Source: CAWIHA01 sp963835855
Lineage (GTDB): Bacteria; Acidobacteriota; Terriglobia; Bryobacterales; Bryobacteraceae
Direction of reading: 5' to 3'
NCBI GenBank assembly: GCA_963835855.1
Contig: CAWIHA010000008.1
Location: 45,892-109,891 of the forward strand
DNA: 64,000 nucleotides
Both the position numbers and the translations under genes were made by a program. Shown here in pieces: positions 1 to 8,060 of the stretch; position 1 is the stretch's first letter; each line of letters begins with the position of its first letter. Below the pieces are notes generated by a model. It saw nothing but the letters and a program-made list of their open reading frames with translations. It made no database searches and was not told the DNA's origin.

Positions 1-218
1 TCAACCAGTGCTTTTCCAGCGATAAGTATTCCGAGGACATTCGCAAGAGCACGTCCGAAGCACAGAGCACGGGCATTGATGGAACGCCTACATTTCTTTT
101 CGGGACCGTTGGGTCGAACGGCGACGTGGTTAAGGTCGCTAAAAGGATCGTTGGGGCATATCCTTACGACGACTTTAAGTCCGCTCTGGACGAGCTGCTT
201 GCCGTGAAGGAGAAATAA
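1..218 (+). CDS. DsbA-like thioredoxin-fold protein, C-terminal part
   Basis: Only the last 71 codons are inside the window; the reading frame enters from the left edge at base 3 and stops with TAA at 216-218. The visible part contains GIDGTPTFLFG, which matches the cis-proline loop and following strand of the DsbA-like thioredoxin family, and then an amphipathic C-terminal helix ending in KEK. The CXXC active site would lie upstream, outside the window. The family handles disulfides or acts as a periplasmic thiol oxidoreductase. It converges on anmK with a 46-base gap. The family call is fairly secure; the exact function cannot be judged from this part. Confidence 0.7.
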   Translation, partial: NQCFSSDKYSEDIRKSTSEAQSTGIDGTPTFLFGTVGSNGDVVKVAKRIVGAYPYDDFKSALDELLAVKEK

Positions 219-264
219 CAGCCCCACGGCCGCGAAGGGACGGCGAACACCGCCTCCTGGCCTC

Positions 265-1395
265 CTACCAACTCACCTTCCCTAGCACCACCGGGCGCTT
301 CGCGCCTGTCGCCGACGGCAGATTCGATGGTTTCCGCCGCCGAGTCTCATACGCGAGCAGCGCAAAGGCGACCGCCTCCTTCGCATCCACGTCAACCCCG
401 AAGTCGGCTGAGGTCGTCATTCGCACGTCCGGCACGAGCGCTGCCAGGTAGCCCACCATGCAGGGGTTGTGCACGCCACCACCCGAGACGATCAACTCGT
501 CCACCCGCATCTTCGGCCGCACAAATCGTTCGATGCCCTCCGCCACCGCCGCCGCGGTCAGCGCCGTCGCCGTCGCGATCAGATCCACCATCGGCAAGCC
601 GCTCGCCACCACCCGATCGACAAACTCCGCCCCGTACTGCTCCCGCCCCGCCGTTTTCGGCGGCTTCTGCGAATAATACCGGGCCCGCAACAGATCATTG
701 AGCAAGGCATGGTTCACGCGGCCGTGCCGCGCGATCCGCCCGTCGCGATCGAATTTCTGCCGGCCGCCCGTGTGTCTCGCCACCAGCGCATCCACCACCA
801 TGTTGCCCGGGCCCGTGTCGAATGCGATCACTTGCTCCCGCCGCCCCTTCGCCGGGATCGCCGTCAGGTTCGCAATCCCGCCGAGGTTCAGCGCCACCCG
901 CCCCAGCCGCCGGTCGCGATAGAGCAAGTAGTCCAGATACGGCGCCAGCGGCGCGCCTCGCCCACCTGCGGCCAGGTCGCGCGTCCTGAAATCCGATACC
1001 ACCGGAATCCCCGTCCGCTCCCTAATCACAGCGGCCTCGCCGATCTGGAACGTGCTGGCCACCGAAAACCCCAGGCACCTCACTGGCGCGCCCTCGTGAA
1101 ACACCGTCTGCCCGTGGCACCCAATCAAGTCGATCGATTCGAGCGCTACTCCGCCCCGCTCGCATGTTGCTCGCACCGCACGCGCGTATAGCTCGCCTAC
1201 GATGAAGTTCAGCCGCGAAATTGTTGCCGTGTGCGTCCTCGCATTGGAGATGCCGAGCAGCGCCTCGCGCACCCGCTCCGGATACGGCGTCGTCGAAAAC
1301 GCAAGCGTTCTGATCCGCGGCCTCGTGCCGATGTCCACAACCGCCACGTCGATCCCGTCCAGCGACGTGCCGCTCATGATGCCTGCAACTCTCAT
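265..1395 (-). CDS. anmK: Anhydro-N-acetylmuramic acid kinase
   Basis: The 376-residue product starts MRVAGIMSGTSLDGID, the nucleotide-binding signature of AnmK, and carries ALNLGGIANLT and FDTGPGNMVVDAL, both typical of the family; length is normal. AnmK cleaves the 1,6-anhydro ring of anhydro-MurNAc and phosphorylates it to MurNAc-6-phosphate in the cytoplasm, a step in recycling cell-wall sugars. It lies 26 bases downstream of mutS on the same strand and may be co-transcribed with it. The window also holds a NamZ-like muramidase domain (8057-10432) and a GH25 lysozyme (18265-18951), so several steps of muropeptide turnover are present, although not in one operon. Confidence 0.93.
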   Translation of the reverse strand: MRVAGIMSGTSLDGIDVAVVDIGTRPRIRTLAFSTTPYPERVREALLGISNARTHTATISRLNFIVGELYARAVRATCERGGVALESIDLIGCHGQTVFHEGAPVRCLGFSVASTFQIGEAAVIRERTGIPVVSDFRTRDLAAGGRGAPLAPYLDYLLYRDRRLGRVALNLGGIANLTAIPAKGRREQVIAFDTGPGNMVVDALVARHTGGRQKFDRDGRIARHGRVNHALLNDLLRARYYSQKPPKTAGREQYGAEFVDRVVASGLPMVDLIATATALTAAAVAEGIERFVRPKMRVDELIVSGGGVHNPCMVGYLAALVPDVRMTTSADFGVDVDAKEAVAFALLAYETRRRKPSNLPSATGAKRPVVLGKVSW

Positions 1396-1421
1396 CAGGA
1401 ATAATCAGGGCAGTTCCCTGC

Positions 1422-4016
1422 TCACAGCTTCTTCAGTTCGTCCTGCAGTTCCGCCAGCAGACGCAACGCCTCCACCGGCCGCAGCTCATCCACGTTCAGT
1501 CTCCGGATCTGCTCCGCGATCTCATAATTCACCGGCTCGAACATCTGGATCTGCATCGGCGCCGGCGGACGCGCGCCCGGCGTCAGTTCCTCCGTAACCT
1601 TGTGCTCGGTCTTCTCGTGCAGCGCCAGGACCTCCCGCGCCCGTTCGATCACGCTCGCCGGCAGCGCCGCCAGCCGCGCCACCTCGATGCCGTAGCTCCG
1701 GTCCGCCGCCCCCGGCTCCACTTTGCGGAGGAAGATGATGTCGTCACCCGCTTCCTTCACCGAGACACGCAGGTTCCGCACGCCTTCCATCTGCTCGGCC
1801 AGCTCCGTCAGCTCATGATAGTGCGTCGCGAACAGCGTCTTGGCGCGAATGCGGCCGTGGATGTGCTCGATCACCGCCCACGCCAGCGCCAGACCGTCGT
1901 AGGTCGCCGTGCCGCGCCCGATCTCGTCCAGCACGATCAGGCTCTGCGCCGTCGCCGTGTTCAGGATCACCGCCGTTTCCGTCATTTCGACCATGAACGT
2001 CGAGCGCCCGCGCGCCAGATTATCCGATGCCCCAATACGCGTGAACACACGGTCCACCACCGGCACAAGCGCCGCTTCCGCCGGAACGAATCCGCCCATC
2101 TGCGCCATGATCGCGATCAGCGCCGCCTGCCTCAGGTACGTTGACTTCCCGCCCATGTTCGGCCCTGTGATGATCGCGATGAATTCCGATTCCGGATTCA
2201 AATACAGATCGTTGGGAATGAACCGCTCTGCCACGCGCTCACCCAGCTTCTCGATTACCGGATGCCGCCCGCCCGCGATCCTCATCTCGCCCGAATCGGA
2301 AAACCGAGGACGCGCGTAACGGTTCTGCGCCGCCACTTCCGCCAGCGCCGCCGTCACGTCCAGCTCCGCCGCAGCGCCCGCCGTCGAGCGTATCTGCGCC
2401 GCTTCGCCCGCCGCGCACGCACGCACTTCGGCAAAAATCTCCCGCTCGAGCTCCAGGATCTTTTCTTCCGCGTCCAGAATCTTCCGCTCCAGATCCTTCA
2501 ATTCCGGAGTCGTGAACCGCTCCGCGTTTACCAGCGTCTGCTTGCGTTCGTAATCCGGCGGCGCTAGGTGCATGTTCGCTTTTGAGATCTCGATGTAATA
2601 CCCGAAAACATTGTTGAACCGGACCTTCAGCGACTGTATCCCCGTGCGCCCGCGCTCCCGTGCTTCCACCTGTGCGATGTATTGCCGGCTGTTCCGCGTT
2701 ATGTCGCGCAACTCGTCGAGCTTTGCGTTGAAGCCGCCGCGAATCGTTCCGCCGTCGGCGATATTCACCGGCGGCTCGTCCGCAATCGCCGCCAGTATCT
2801 GCTCCCGCACTGCGACGACTCCATCGAGCCGCGCTTCCACATCCCGCAGCCGGGCGCTCTCCACGTCCGCGAGCCCTTTCTTCAACGCCGGAATCTTTGC
2901 CAGCGATCTCCCCAGCGCCAGCAGCTCCCTCGGTCCCGCCGTCCCCAGCGTCACCTTTGCAAGCAGCCGCTCCAGATCGAGCATCTCCCCAAGCATCTTC
3001 CGCAGTTCGCTCCGCAGTATCGTTTCACGCAGCAGTTCCTCAACTGCATCCAGGCGCGCTTCGATCTCTGCACGCTCCATCGACGGCCTCAGCAGCCGCG
3101 CCCGTAGCAGCCTTCCACCCATTCCCGTCAGCGTCTGGTCGATCACACCGAGGAGTGTCGCGTCCTTCACCGTCCCCGCCTCCGCCGCGAAGATCGGCTC
3201 GAGGAGCTCCAGGTTGCGCACCGTCACCGCGTCGAGCACCATCGCTTCCGACCGGTCGTAGTATGCCGGCCGGTCTAGATGATCGAGGGTTGCTTTCTGC
3301 GTCTCCATCAAATAGTGCAGGATCGCCCCCGCCGCTCCCGTCGCGAGGCGCCGCTCCGCCAGCCCGCAACCGTCCAAGCTCGCCAGCTTGTAGTGCTCAC
3401 GCAGCGTACGCTCGGCATAGTCGTAGCTGAAGACCCATCCTTCGAGTTCCGTCCGCAGTCGCCCGTCCCCCGACGCCGCCGTCCCTGCCGGGCACAGCAC
3501 CTCACGCGCGCCGAGGCTCTCGATGGCAGCCTGCGCTTCGCGTGTGTCCAATTCCGTCGTCCGAAACTCGCCCGTCGAGACATCCACGTGCGCCAGACCC
3601 GCGCGCGCACCGCTCTCAACCAGCGCCGCCAGGTAATTGTTCTCGTGCGGCCGCAGCAGCGCCGCGTCCGTCGCCGTTCCCGGCGTCACCACGCGCGTCA
3701 ACTCCCGCTTCACCAGCTTCTTCGCAAACCGCGGGTCTTCCATCTGGTCGCAGATCGCCACGCGATACCCGCGCTGGATCAGCCGCGCAATGTAGGAGCC
3801 GGCAGCGTGGTACGGCACGCCGCACATCGGGATCGCTTGGCCCTTTTCCTTATTCCGCGAGGTCAGCGTGATTTCCAGTTCCTTCGCGGCTGTGACGGCA
3901 TCGTCGTAGAAGAGTTCGTAGAAATCGCCCAGGCGGAACAGGAGTAACGCACCCGGCGCCTGCTTTTTGATCGAGTGGTATTGCCGCATCAGCGGCGTAG
4001 ACGCATCAGAACTCAT
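1422..4016 (-). CDS. mutS: DNA mismatch repair protein MutS
   Basis: The 864-residue protein has the full MutS plan: the N-terminal mismatch-recognition domain with GDFYELFYDDA near residue 30 (the Phe-x-Glu mismatch-reading motif), connector and lever regions, and a C-terminal ABC ATPase with Walker A GPNMGGKSTYLRQ and Walker B LIVLDEIGRGTATYDG. It recognises mismatches and small loops and recruits MutL. The ATG at 4014-4016 follows directly after the stop codon of a degraded gdhA stub. A 26-base gap separates it from anmK downstream. No missing key residue was seen. Confidence 0.96.
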   Translation of the reverse strand: MSSDASTPLMRQYHSIKKQAPGALLLFRLGDFYELFYDDAVTAAKELEITLTSRNKEKGQAIPMCGVPYHAAGSYIARLIQRGYRVAICDQMEDPRFAKKLVKRELTRVVTPGTATDAALLRPHENNYLAALVESGARAGLAHVDVSTGEFRTTELDTREAQAAIESLGAREVLCPAGTAASGDGRLRTELEGWVFSYDYAERTLREHYKLASLDGCGLAERRLATGAAGAILHYLMETQKATLDHLDRPAYYDRSEAMVLDAVTVRNLELLEPIFAAEAGTVKDATLLGVIDQTLTGMGGRLLRARLLRPSMERAEIEARLDAVEELLRETILRSELRKMLGEMLDLERLLAKVTLGTAGPRELLALGRSLAKIPALKKGLADVESARLRDVEARLDGVVAVREQILAAIADEPPVNIADGGTIRGGFNAKLDELRDITRNSRQYIAQVEARERGRTGIQSLKVRFNNVFGYYIEISKANMHLAPPDYERKQTLVNAERFTTPELKDLERKILDAEEKILELEREIFAEVRACAAGEAAQIRSTAGAAAELDVTAALAEVAAQNRYARPRFSDSGEMRIAGGRHPVIEKLGERVAERFIPNDLYLNPESEFIAIITGPNMGGKSTYLRQAALIAIMAQMGGFVPAEAALVPVVDRVFTRIGASDNLARGRSTFMVEMTETAVILNTATAQSLIVLDEIGRGTATYDGLALAWAVIEHIHGRIRAKTLFATHYHELTELAEQMEGVRNLRVSVKEAGDDIIFLRKVEPGAADRSYGIEVARLAALPASVIERAREVLALHEKTEHKVTEELTPGARPPAPMQIQMFEPVNYEIAEQIRRLNVDELRPVEALRLLAELQDELKKL

Positions 4017-4297
4017 CTACCCATTTCCCGCGCTCACAACCCGTATTCCACAATCCGCCGCCTCGCGCGCCAGCGAATGCTGCACCCGGTATCCGGTGAA
4101 GACTTCCAGCCTCCCATCGTCGAGCTGCACCGGAATGTGAACGGCGATCTGTTTGGCAAAGTGCGGAGCACCTTACAAAGGCCGGCGTCCAGCTTGAGCC
4201 GCCGGGCCGCCTCGTCAAATCGCGCCTCCGCCGCGAGCCACGGGTTCAGTTCTAGTTCCGGCAACTGTGTCGCGCCGCCCGCCCTTGCTGCGTCCAT
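4017..4297 (-). pseudogene. gdhA: Glutamate dehydrogenase stub, frameshifted and truncated
   Basis: Reading from an ATG at 4297, preceded by a GGGGGCGGAGG ribosome site, the frame gives NPWLAAEARFDEAARRLKL and then KVLR, as at the start of Glu/Leu/Phe/Val dehydrogenases. Near 4160 the homology moves by one base into another frame, giving IAVHIPVQLDDGRLEVFTGY and then RVQHSLAR, again textbook GDH. About ten codons later the frame drifts off the family and ends in TAG at 4017-4019, touching the mutS start. Only about 90 of some 420 residues remain; the catalytic lysine region and Rossmann domain are missing. It is a deletion remnant with an extra one-base frameshift. Confidence 0.85.
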
Positions 4298-4433
4298 CGC
4301 CTCCGCCCCCGAGAGATCATTATGACACTCATGCCCCTCGGCTTCCGGCCGTCGATGCTCAGACGCGAAAAGTTGCGCTTCTCGTTCGCTAAGGGGATTC
4401 GGGATAACGAGATGAGGAAATTGGAACGCGGGC

Positions 4434-4462
4434 TTGACGCATCGCCAAAAAGATGGTATTTT
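4434..4462 (+). promoter_or_regulatory. Sigma-70-type promoter for the gene at 4551
   Basis: TTGACG (4434-4439), a 17-base spacer, then TATTTT (4457-4462). The predicted start, about 4469, falls at the foot of the perfect hairpin at 4471-4490. Spacing is ideal and the -35 box matches 5 of 6. Confidence 0.55.
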
Positions 4463-4470
4463 GCTGCCCT

Positions 4471-4490
4471 GGATCTCCACAAGGAGATCC
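4471..4490 (+). promoter_or_regulatory. Leader hairpin covering a ribosome-binding site
   Basis: Perfect 8-bp stem GGATCTCC / loop ACAA / GGAGATCC at the expected 5' end of the transcript. The right arm contains the GGAG that would serve an ATG at 4496-4498, the start of a 42-codon reading frame (4496-4624) that overlaps the main gene. A second, unpaired AAGGAGG at 4539-4545 serves the main ATG at 4551. The arrangement looks like a short leader peptide or an mRNA-stabilising 5' hairpin; which one cannot be told from sequence. Confidence 0.5.
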
Positions 4491-4550
4491 CCTATATGCT
4501 GCCGTTAAGCCCGGCAAGCCAAAATGGAACCCCGGCCAAGGAGGCCCCTT

Positions 4551-6092
4551 ATGCCGCATATGAAAAGCCAGTTGATTATCCTGCTCTCTGTCCTATCGGC
4601 CGCCACTCTGGCGGCGCAACCTAACCCGGTGATCCCGCGCCGCCCTCCGGATATCGTCCTGCCGCCTGGCCTCAATCTTCCGGCGCTGCAACGCGACAAG
4701 CCGGCCTCGCGCGTCCGCCCGGATCTCGTCATCCCAATTATTTTCCCTCATCCGGCTCCGCAGCTCGACACGGTGACCTCGCACAACCACCTGTACTTTC
4801 CGCAGTTGGCCGATGGAGGCAATGCGACATCAAAATGGCAGACGACTCTCACCTTCGTAAACCTCTCGACGATGGATGACGCGACCGTATACCTCTGGTT
4901 CTATAGTGACCCAGATGGAAGTCCCTGGAGCATCGATTTCGGCGCGTGCGGGACGGGGCCGACTTCGGAGCTGATCCTCAGCATTCCGCCCAGAGGAATG
5001 AAGATGTGCCAAAGCCAAGTCTCTTCTCCGGCGGTAAAGGTGGGCTGGGCTTATGGCGTGGCAACCGTGCCCGTGCAGGCCACCGCCTCGTTCCGGACAA
5101 TCATCGGGGGCGTGCCCGCATTCGAAGTGAGCGCCGAGCCGACGCTGCCCACCTGGCGCTATACCTCGTTTGCCAACCGCAATCTCGGAATTGCCATTGC
5201 AAATCCGTCCAGCGACACAATATCCGTAATTCTGACTGCGTACGACTCGGGAGGAAGCTCGCTAGGGGATCAGACGATTTCGCTCCCGGCCAACAATCAC
5301 ATTTCGAACGGTCTGACCCATTGGTTCCCGGGACTCCCCTCCGACTTCGCTGGAAGCGTGACGCTCACTGGAGCGGACCCTTCGTCTGACGCCTTCATTG
5401 CCTGGACGCTGAATAGTTTCGATGGCACGGTTATATCCACCCTGCCGCAAGGCCGCGCCGCGTGGCCTCTGGCGCCCCTAACGCACTGGGACCAGGTCTG
5501 GCGTGCATTCCGGAAGGTATGGGTAGCCGCAGTGGATTCCGGTTACAACTTTCTCCCCGCTAGCTATACGATGCCAACGCTCAATGTCGTCGAGGACCTA
5601 ACGGTCAACGCAGTGACGCCCGATGCAAATACGATCCAGATCAGTGAGGCGCTTTCGCAACTCATCAGCGATTCGCCCGGCGAGCTGGCATTCGTCCTGG
5701 GGCACCAAATGGGCCATCTCTATCAGATGCGGAATGGAGGCGCTCAAATCTTCAACCCCGATATCGAGGTTGACGCCGACGTTTGGGGAGTGTTTCTGAC
5801 CGCGCTTGCCGGTTATGACGTTTACTCGGCCACCGGTGCGCTGGTAAAGGAAGCGGCGGCGACCGGGTACGGCATGAGTCCAGGGGGGTTCGATGGATGG
5901 GCCGACCCCAACGATGCGTACACGGACATAACCAGTCGGCTTCAAAATAGTATAGGCCCCTCGATCCTCCAGGCGTGCAACGTAACGACGGACACGGACG
6001 TTGCGGCTATCTGTCTATGGGATCGGGCCGTGGGGCACTCCTACTTCCCGGCAGCGGTGCCTTTCGCTGTTCATCCTAAGCCGAAAAAATAG
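4551..6092 (+). CDS. Secreted protein: beta-rich module plus M48-like domain with HQMGH
   Basis: The start at 4551 is chosen for the AAGGAGG six bases upstream and the signal peptide that follows (MPHMKSQLIILLSVLSAATLA, cleavage near LAAQ). Residues ~70-300 form a beta-rich module (KWQTTLTFVNLS, WFYSDPDGSPW, GIAIANPSSDTISV) resembling the repeat unit of the protein at 62625-64000. The C-terminal ~180 residues resemble M48 zinc peptidases: ELAFVLGHQMGHLYQ, then EVDADVWGVFLTALAGYD, which fits the third zinc ligand region. The HExxH motif reads HQMGH (residues 385-389): the catalytic Glu is Gln. It may bind metal but probably does not cleave peptides. Upstream lie a promoter and a leader hairpin. 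Confidence 0.7.
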   Translation: MPHMKSQLIILLSVLSAATLAAQPNPVIPRRPPDIVLPPGLNLPALQRDKPASRVRPDLVIPIIFPHPAPQLDTVTSHNHLYFPQLADGGNATSKWQTTLTFVNLSTMDDATVYLWFYSDPDGSPWSIDFGACGTGPTSELILSIPPRGMKMCQSQVSSPAVKVGWAYGVATVPVQATASFRTIIGGVPAFEVSAEPTLPTWRYTSFANRNLGIAIANPSSDTISVILTAYDSGGSSLGDQTISLPANNHISNGLTHWFPGLPSDFAGSVTLTGADPSSDAFIAWTLNSFDGTVISTLPQGRAAWPLAPLTHWDQVWRAFRKVWVAAVDSGYNFLPASYTMPTLNVVEDLTVNAVTPDANTIQISEALSQLISDSPGELAFVLGHQMGHLYQMRNGGAQIFNPDIEVDADVWGVFLTALAGYDVYSATGALVKEAAATGYGMSPGGFDGWADPNDAYTDITSRLQNSIGPSILQACNVTTDTDVAAICLWDRAVGHSYFPAAVPFAVHPKPKK

Positions 6093-6287
6093 AGCGATCG
6101 GCCGTTTGCATGCCCGCCCGTAAGGGGCGTGGCCGAGCCGGACCAGTTCGGGCCGGAGCTCGAATGCTGAGCCCCGGCCCGGAGGATCGCACTGACATGC
6201 CGCTGCCGATCCCGGCGTCTGCGGCCCGGAAGCCAAGGGCGATCGCCGCGCATACGCCCACCACGGCGAGTTCGGCAGCGCTCCGCT

Positions 6288-7427
6288 TCAGCTCAGCTTA
6301 GCTGCCGCGATCTTTCCGAGGGCCCTCCATTTGGCTTCGTCCATCGCGTCGTCGGAGAAGAGGGAAACCCCGAAAGCGCCCGCCTCCAACGCCGCCTTCA
6401 CCGTCTGCGTAAACGTGGGTTCATCCATGCCATGAATAAACAGTCCGCTGTAAACGGGCTTCTTCACCGTGGAGACTCCTTCCCGCGTCTCTGCGGCGAC
6501 CCACTCCGGACCTGCCTCATAAAACACGTTGTAGAGCATGGGCAAGAACGCATCCAGGCGCCATCTCCCCCAGTCCTGCCGGACATCCGTACGCGCCAGG
6601 CCCGGTCCTGGGAAGACCGCGGCCGTGATCACCTTTCCTTGCGCGTGTGCGGCGGGCACAAGATACCCGTTCACCAGCCCCGTCACCATGTTGAAGCGGA
6701 ACCGCAGCCACTCATCCTGAAGCTTAGAGTCTTTGATCTCGAGCGGATCAACGCCGTACTTCCGCTTGAATCGGTTGCGCTCGTATCCGGTGTAACCGTA
6801 GTCGTACTGGGGATAGACCCGGTCTTGAACGACATGGTATCTCTTCCACAGTCCGGGCGGCAAGATCACATCCGGGTGGCGGATGTAGTCGAGGTGGACC
6901 CCTGTCAGCTCCCCGATGCCAGCCAGTTCCTTAACCGTGCCCTGCACCCACTCCCGGACTTCGGGGCGCCCGGGATCCAGGAAGCGGTAATGTGGCACGT
7001 AGGGAGGTTTGTCGGCCGTTGATTCGCCCAAGGCATTGACGTTATACCAGTCAGGATGCTTCTTGATGATGTCGTCAACCATACAAGGGAGGGACCACAT
7101 CCAAGCGTGCACCTCGAGGCCTTCGGCGCGAGCAAGCGGCAACAGCGTTTCCAGCCAGTTCGTCTTCACAGGCAGCCGCGTGCTCTCAAAGTAGGCGTTT
7201 CTTCCGTCATAAGTCTCGGGAAGAATCGCGCGAATCCCTGAGGCCCGCATGAGTGCGAAGCGGCGCTTCCACTCCTCGGCGGACCTCGCGATTTGGTTTG
7301 GGATCCAGACCCAATTCTTCATCGCGCGCCGTGCCGGCTTCGCGCCCGCGGAGGATATTAACTCGCTGGCCAGGGCCGGTACGCCCAACCCGGCCGCTTT
7401 GAGAAAGGCTCGCCTGCCGATTGACAT
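6288..7427 (-). CDS. Tat-exported glycosyl hydrolase-like (GHL10/YngK-type) protein
   Basis: The start at 7427 gives a twin-arginine signal, MSIGRRAFLKAAGLGVPALA, and a product of 379 residues. The body fits the TIM-barrel fold of the glycosyl-hydrolase-like 10 family: WVWIPNQIARSAEEW, LEVHAWMWSLPC, and GVHLDYIRHPDV, the strand that usually carries catalytic acids. It is expected in the periplasm acting on an unknown glycan. A promoter-like pair (7438-7466) ends ten bases before this ATG, which supports the start and implies a very short leader. An in-frame ATG at 7475 is less likely because it precedes the Tat motif and lies upstream of the promoter. Confidence 0.7.
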   Translation of the reverse strand: MSIGRRAFLKAAGLGVPALASELISSAGAKPARRAMKNWVWIPNQIARSAEEWKRRFALMRASGIRAILPETYDGRNAYFESTRLPVKTNWLETLLPLARAEGLEVHAWMWSLPCMVDDIIKKHPDWYNVNALGESTADKPPYVPHYRFLDPGRPEVREWVQGTVKELAGIGELTGVHLDYIRHPDVILPPGLWKRYHVVQDRVYPQYDYGYTGYERNRFKRKYGVDPLEIKDSKLQDEWLRFRFNMVTGLVNGYLVPAAHAQGKVITAAVFPGPGLARTDVRQDWGRWRLDAFLPMLYNVFYEAGPEWVAAETREGVSTVKKPVYSGLFIHGMDEPTFTQTVKAALEAGAFGVSLFSDDAMDEAKWRALGKIAAAKLS

Positions 7428-7760
7428 AGTCTCTCGTATTATGGGGTTCTTACTGCCCGCGCACAAGAATGACACTACCGTTCAGGCGATCAAACGTCAC
7501 TGAGCTGAACCCATCCGATGCTGCCAGTGCCCGAATGCCTGAGGCTGCCTGCCGTGGCCGGAGCCGCCGCAACCGTGAGAGGCTCCGCCCGAGCCGCTCA
7601 CCGAGCGGGAAGAACCGAAGGAATGGAAGGCGCCGCTGCTGCCGTAGTAGCCGCCGCTGGGAGCGGGCCGGCTGTGAATGGGCCGCTGATCGCGGCAGAA
7701 GTCCCCAGCCTGGCTCCTTTTCAGTCGCGGTTCGGTGCCATGGTCCGCTACGATGAAGGT
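7428..7760. other. Intergenic stretch with a promoter, no convincing gene
   Basis: The region separates divergent genes at 7427 (minus) and 7761 (plus). Open frames on both strands are Arg/Ala-rich with no domain signal. It contains the minus-strand promoter listed at 7438-7466. Nothing else was recognised. Confidence 0.4.
7438..7466 (-). promoter_or_regulatory. Promoter for the GHL10-like gene, near-leaderless
   Basis: On the minus strand, TTGTGC (7461-7466), 17 bases, then CATAAT (7438-7443). The ATG at 7427 begins ten bases after the -10 box, so the expected leader is only a few bases long. The pair resembles the one before cydA (TTGCGC, 17, CATAAT). Confidence 0.4.
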
Positions 7761-8060
7761 ATGGCATCACAGGCACGCATTCCATTGGAGGAGCTCCGGT
7801 CGGCCGTTCTGGGCCTGCACGGCTGGACGCTGGCCAACGCAAAACTGCACCGCGAATACAAGTTCGCGGATTTCGTCCACGCATTCGGGTTCATGGCGGC
7901 GGCGGCGGTTATGATCGAGGCCATGGGACACCACCCGGAATGGTCGAACGTATATAACCGGGTGACAGTGGATCTGATCACGCATGACGCCGGCGGCGTC
8001 ACTGCGAAGGACCTGGAGCTGGCGAAAAAACTCGAGGAGATCGCAAGAAAACTGCAATGA
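7761..8060 (+). CDS. phhB: Pterin-4a-carbinolamine dehydratase
   Basis: The 99-residue product begins MASQARIPLEEL and contains HHPEWSNVYNRVTVDLITHD followed by AKDLELAKKLEEIA, the conserved core of the PCD/DCoH family, including the paired histidines of the active site. The enzyme dehydrates 4a-hydroxytetrahydropterin, regenerating pterin cofactor for aromatic amino acid hydroxylases. The frame is open further upstream, but that sequence is unrelated low-complexity Ala/Arg coding, so the start is set at 7761 (an in-frame ATG at 7740 is possible). Its stop overlaps the next gene by four bases (ATGA), so the two are probably co-translated, although no functional link is obvious. Confidence 0.85.
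   Translation: MASQARIPLEELRSAVLGLHGWTLANAKLHREYKFADFVHAFGFMAAAAVMIEAMGHHPEWSNVYNRVTVDLITHDAGGVTAKDLELAKKLEEIARKLQ

Noticed and set aside
7450..7884. 144-codon minus-strand frame over the pterin dehydratase start
   Set aside because: Arg-rich shadow of a GC-rich region, antisense to a well-supported gene.
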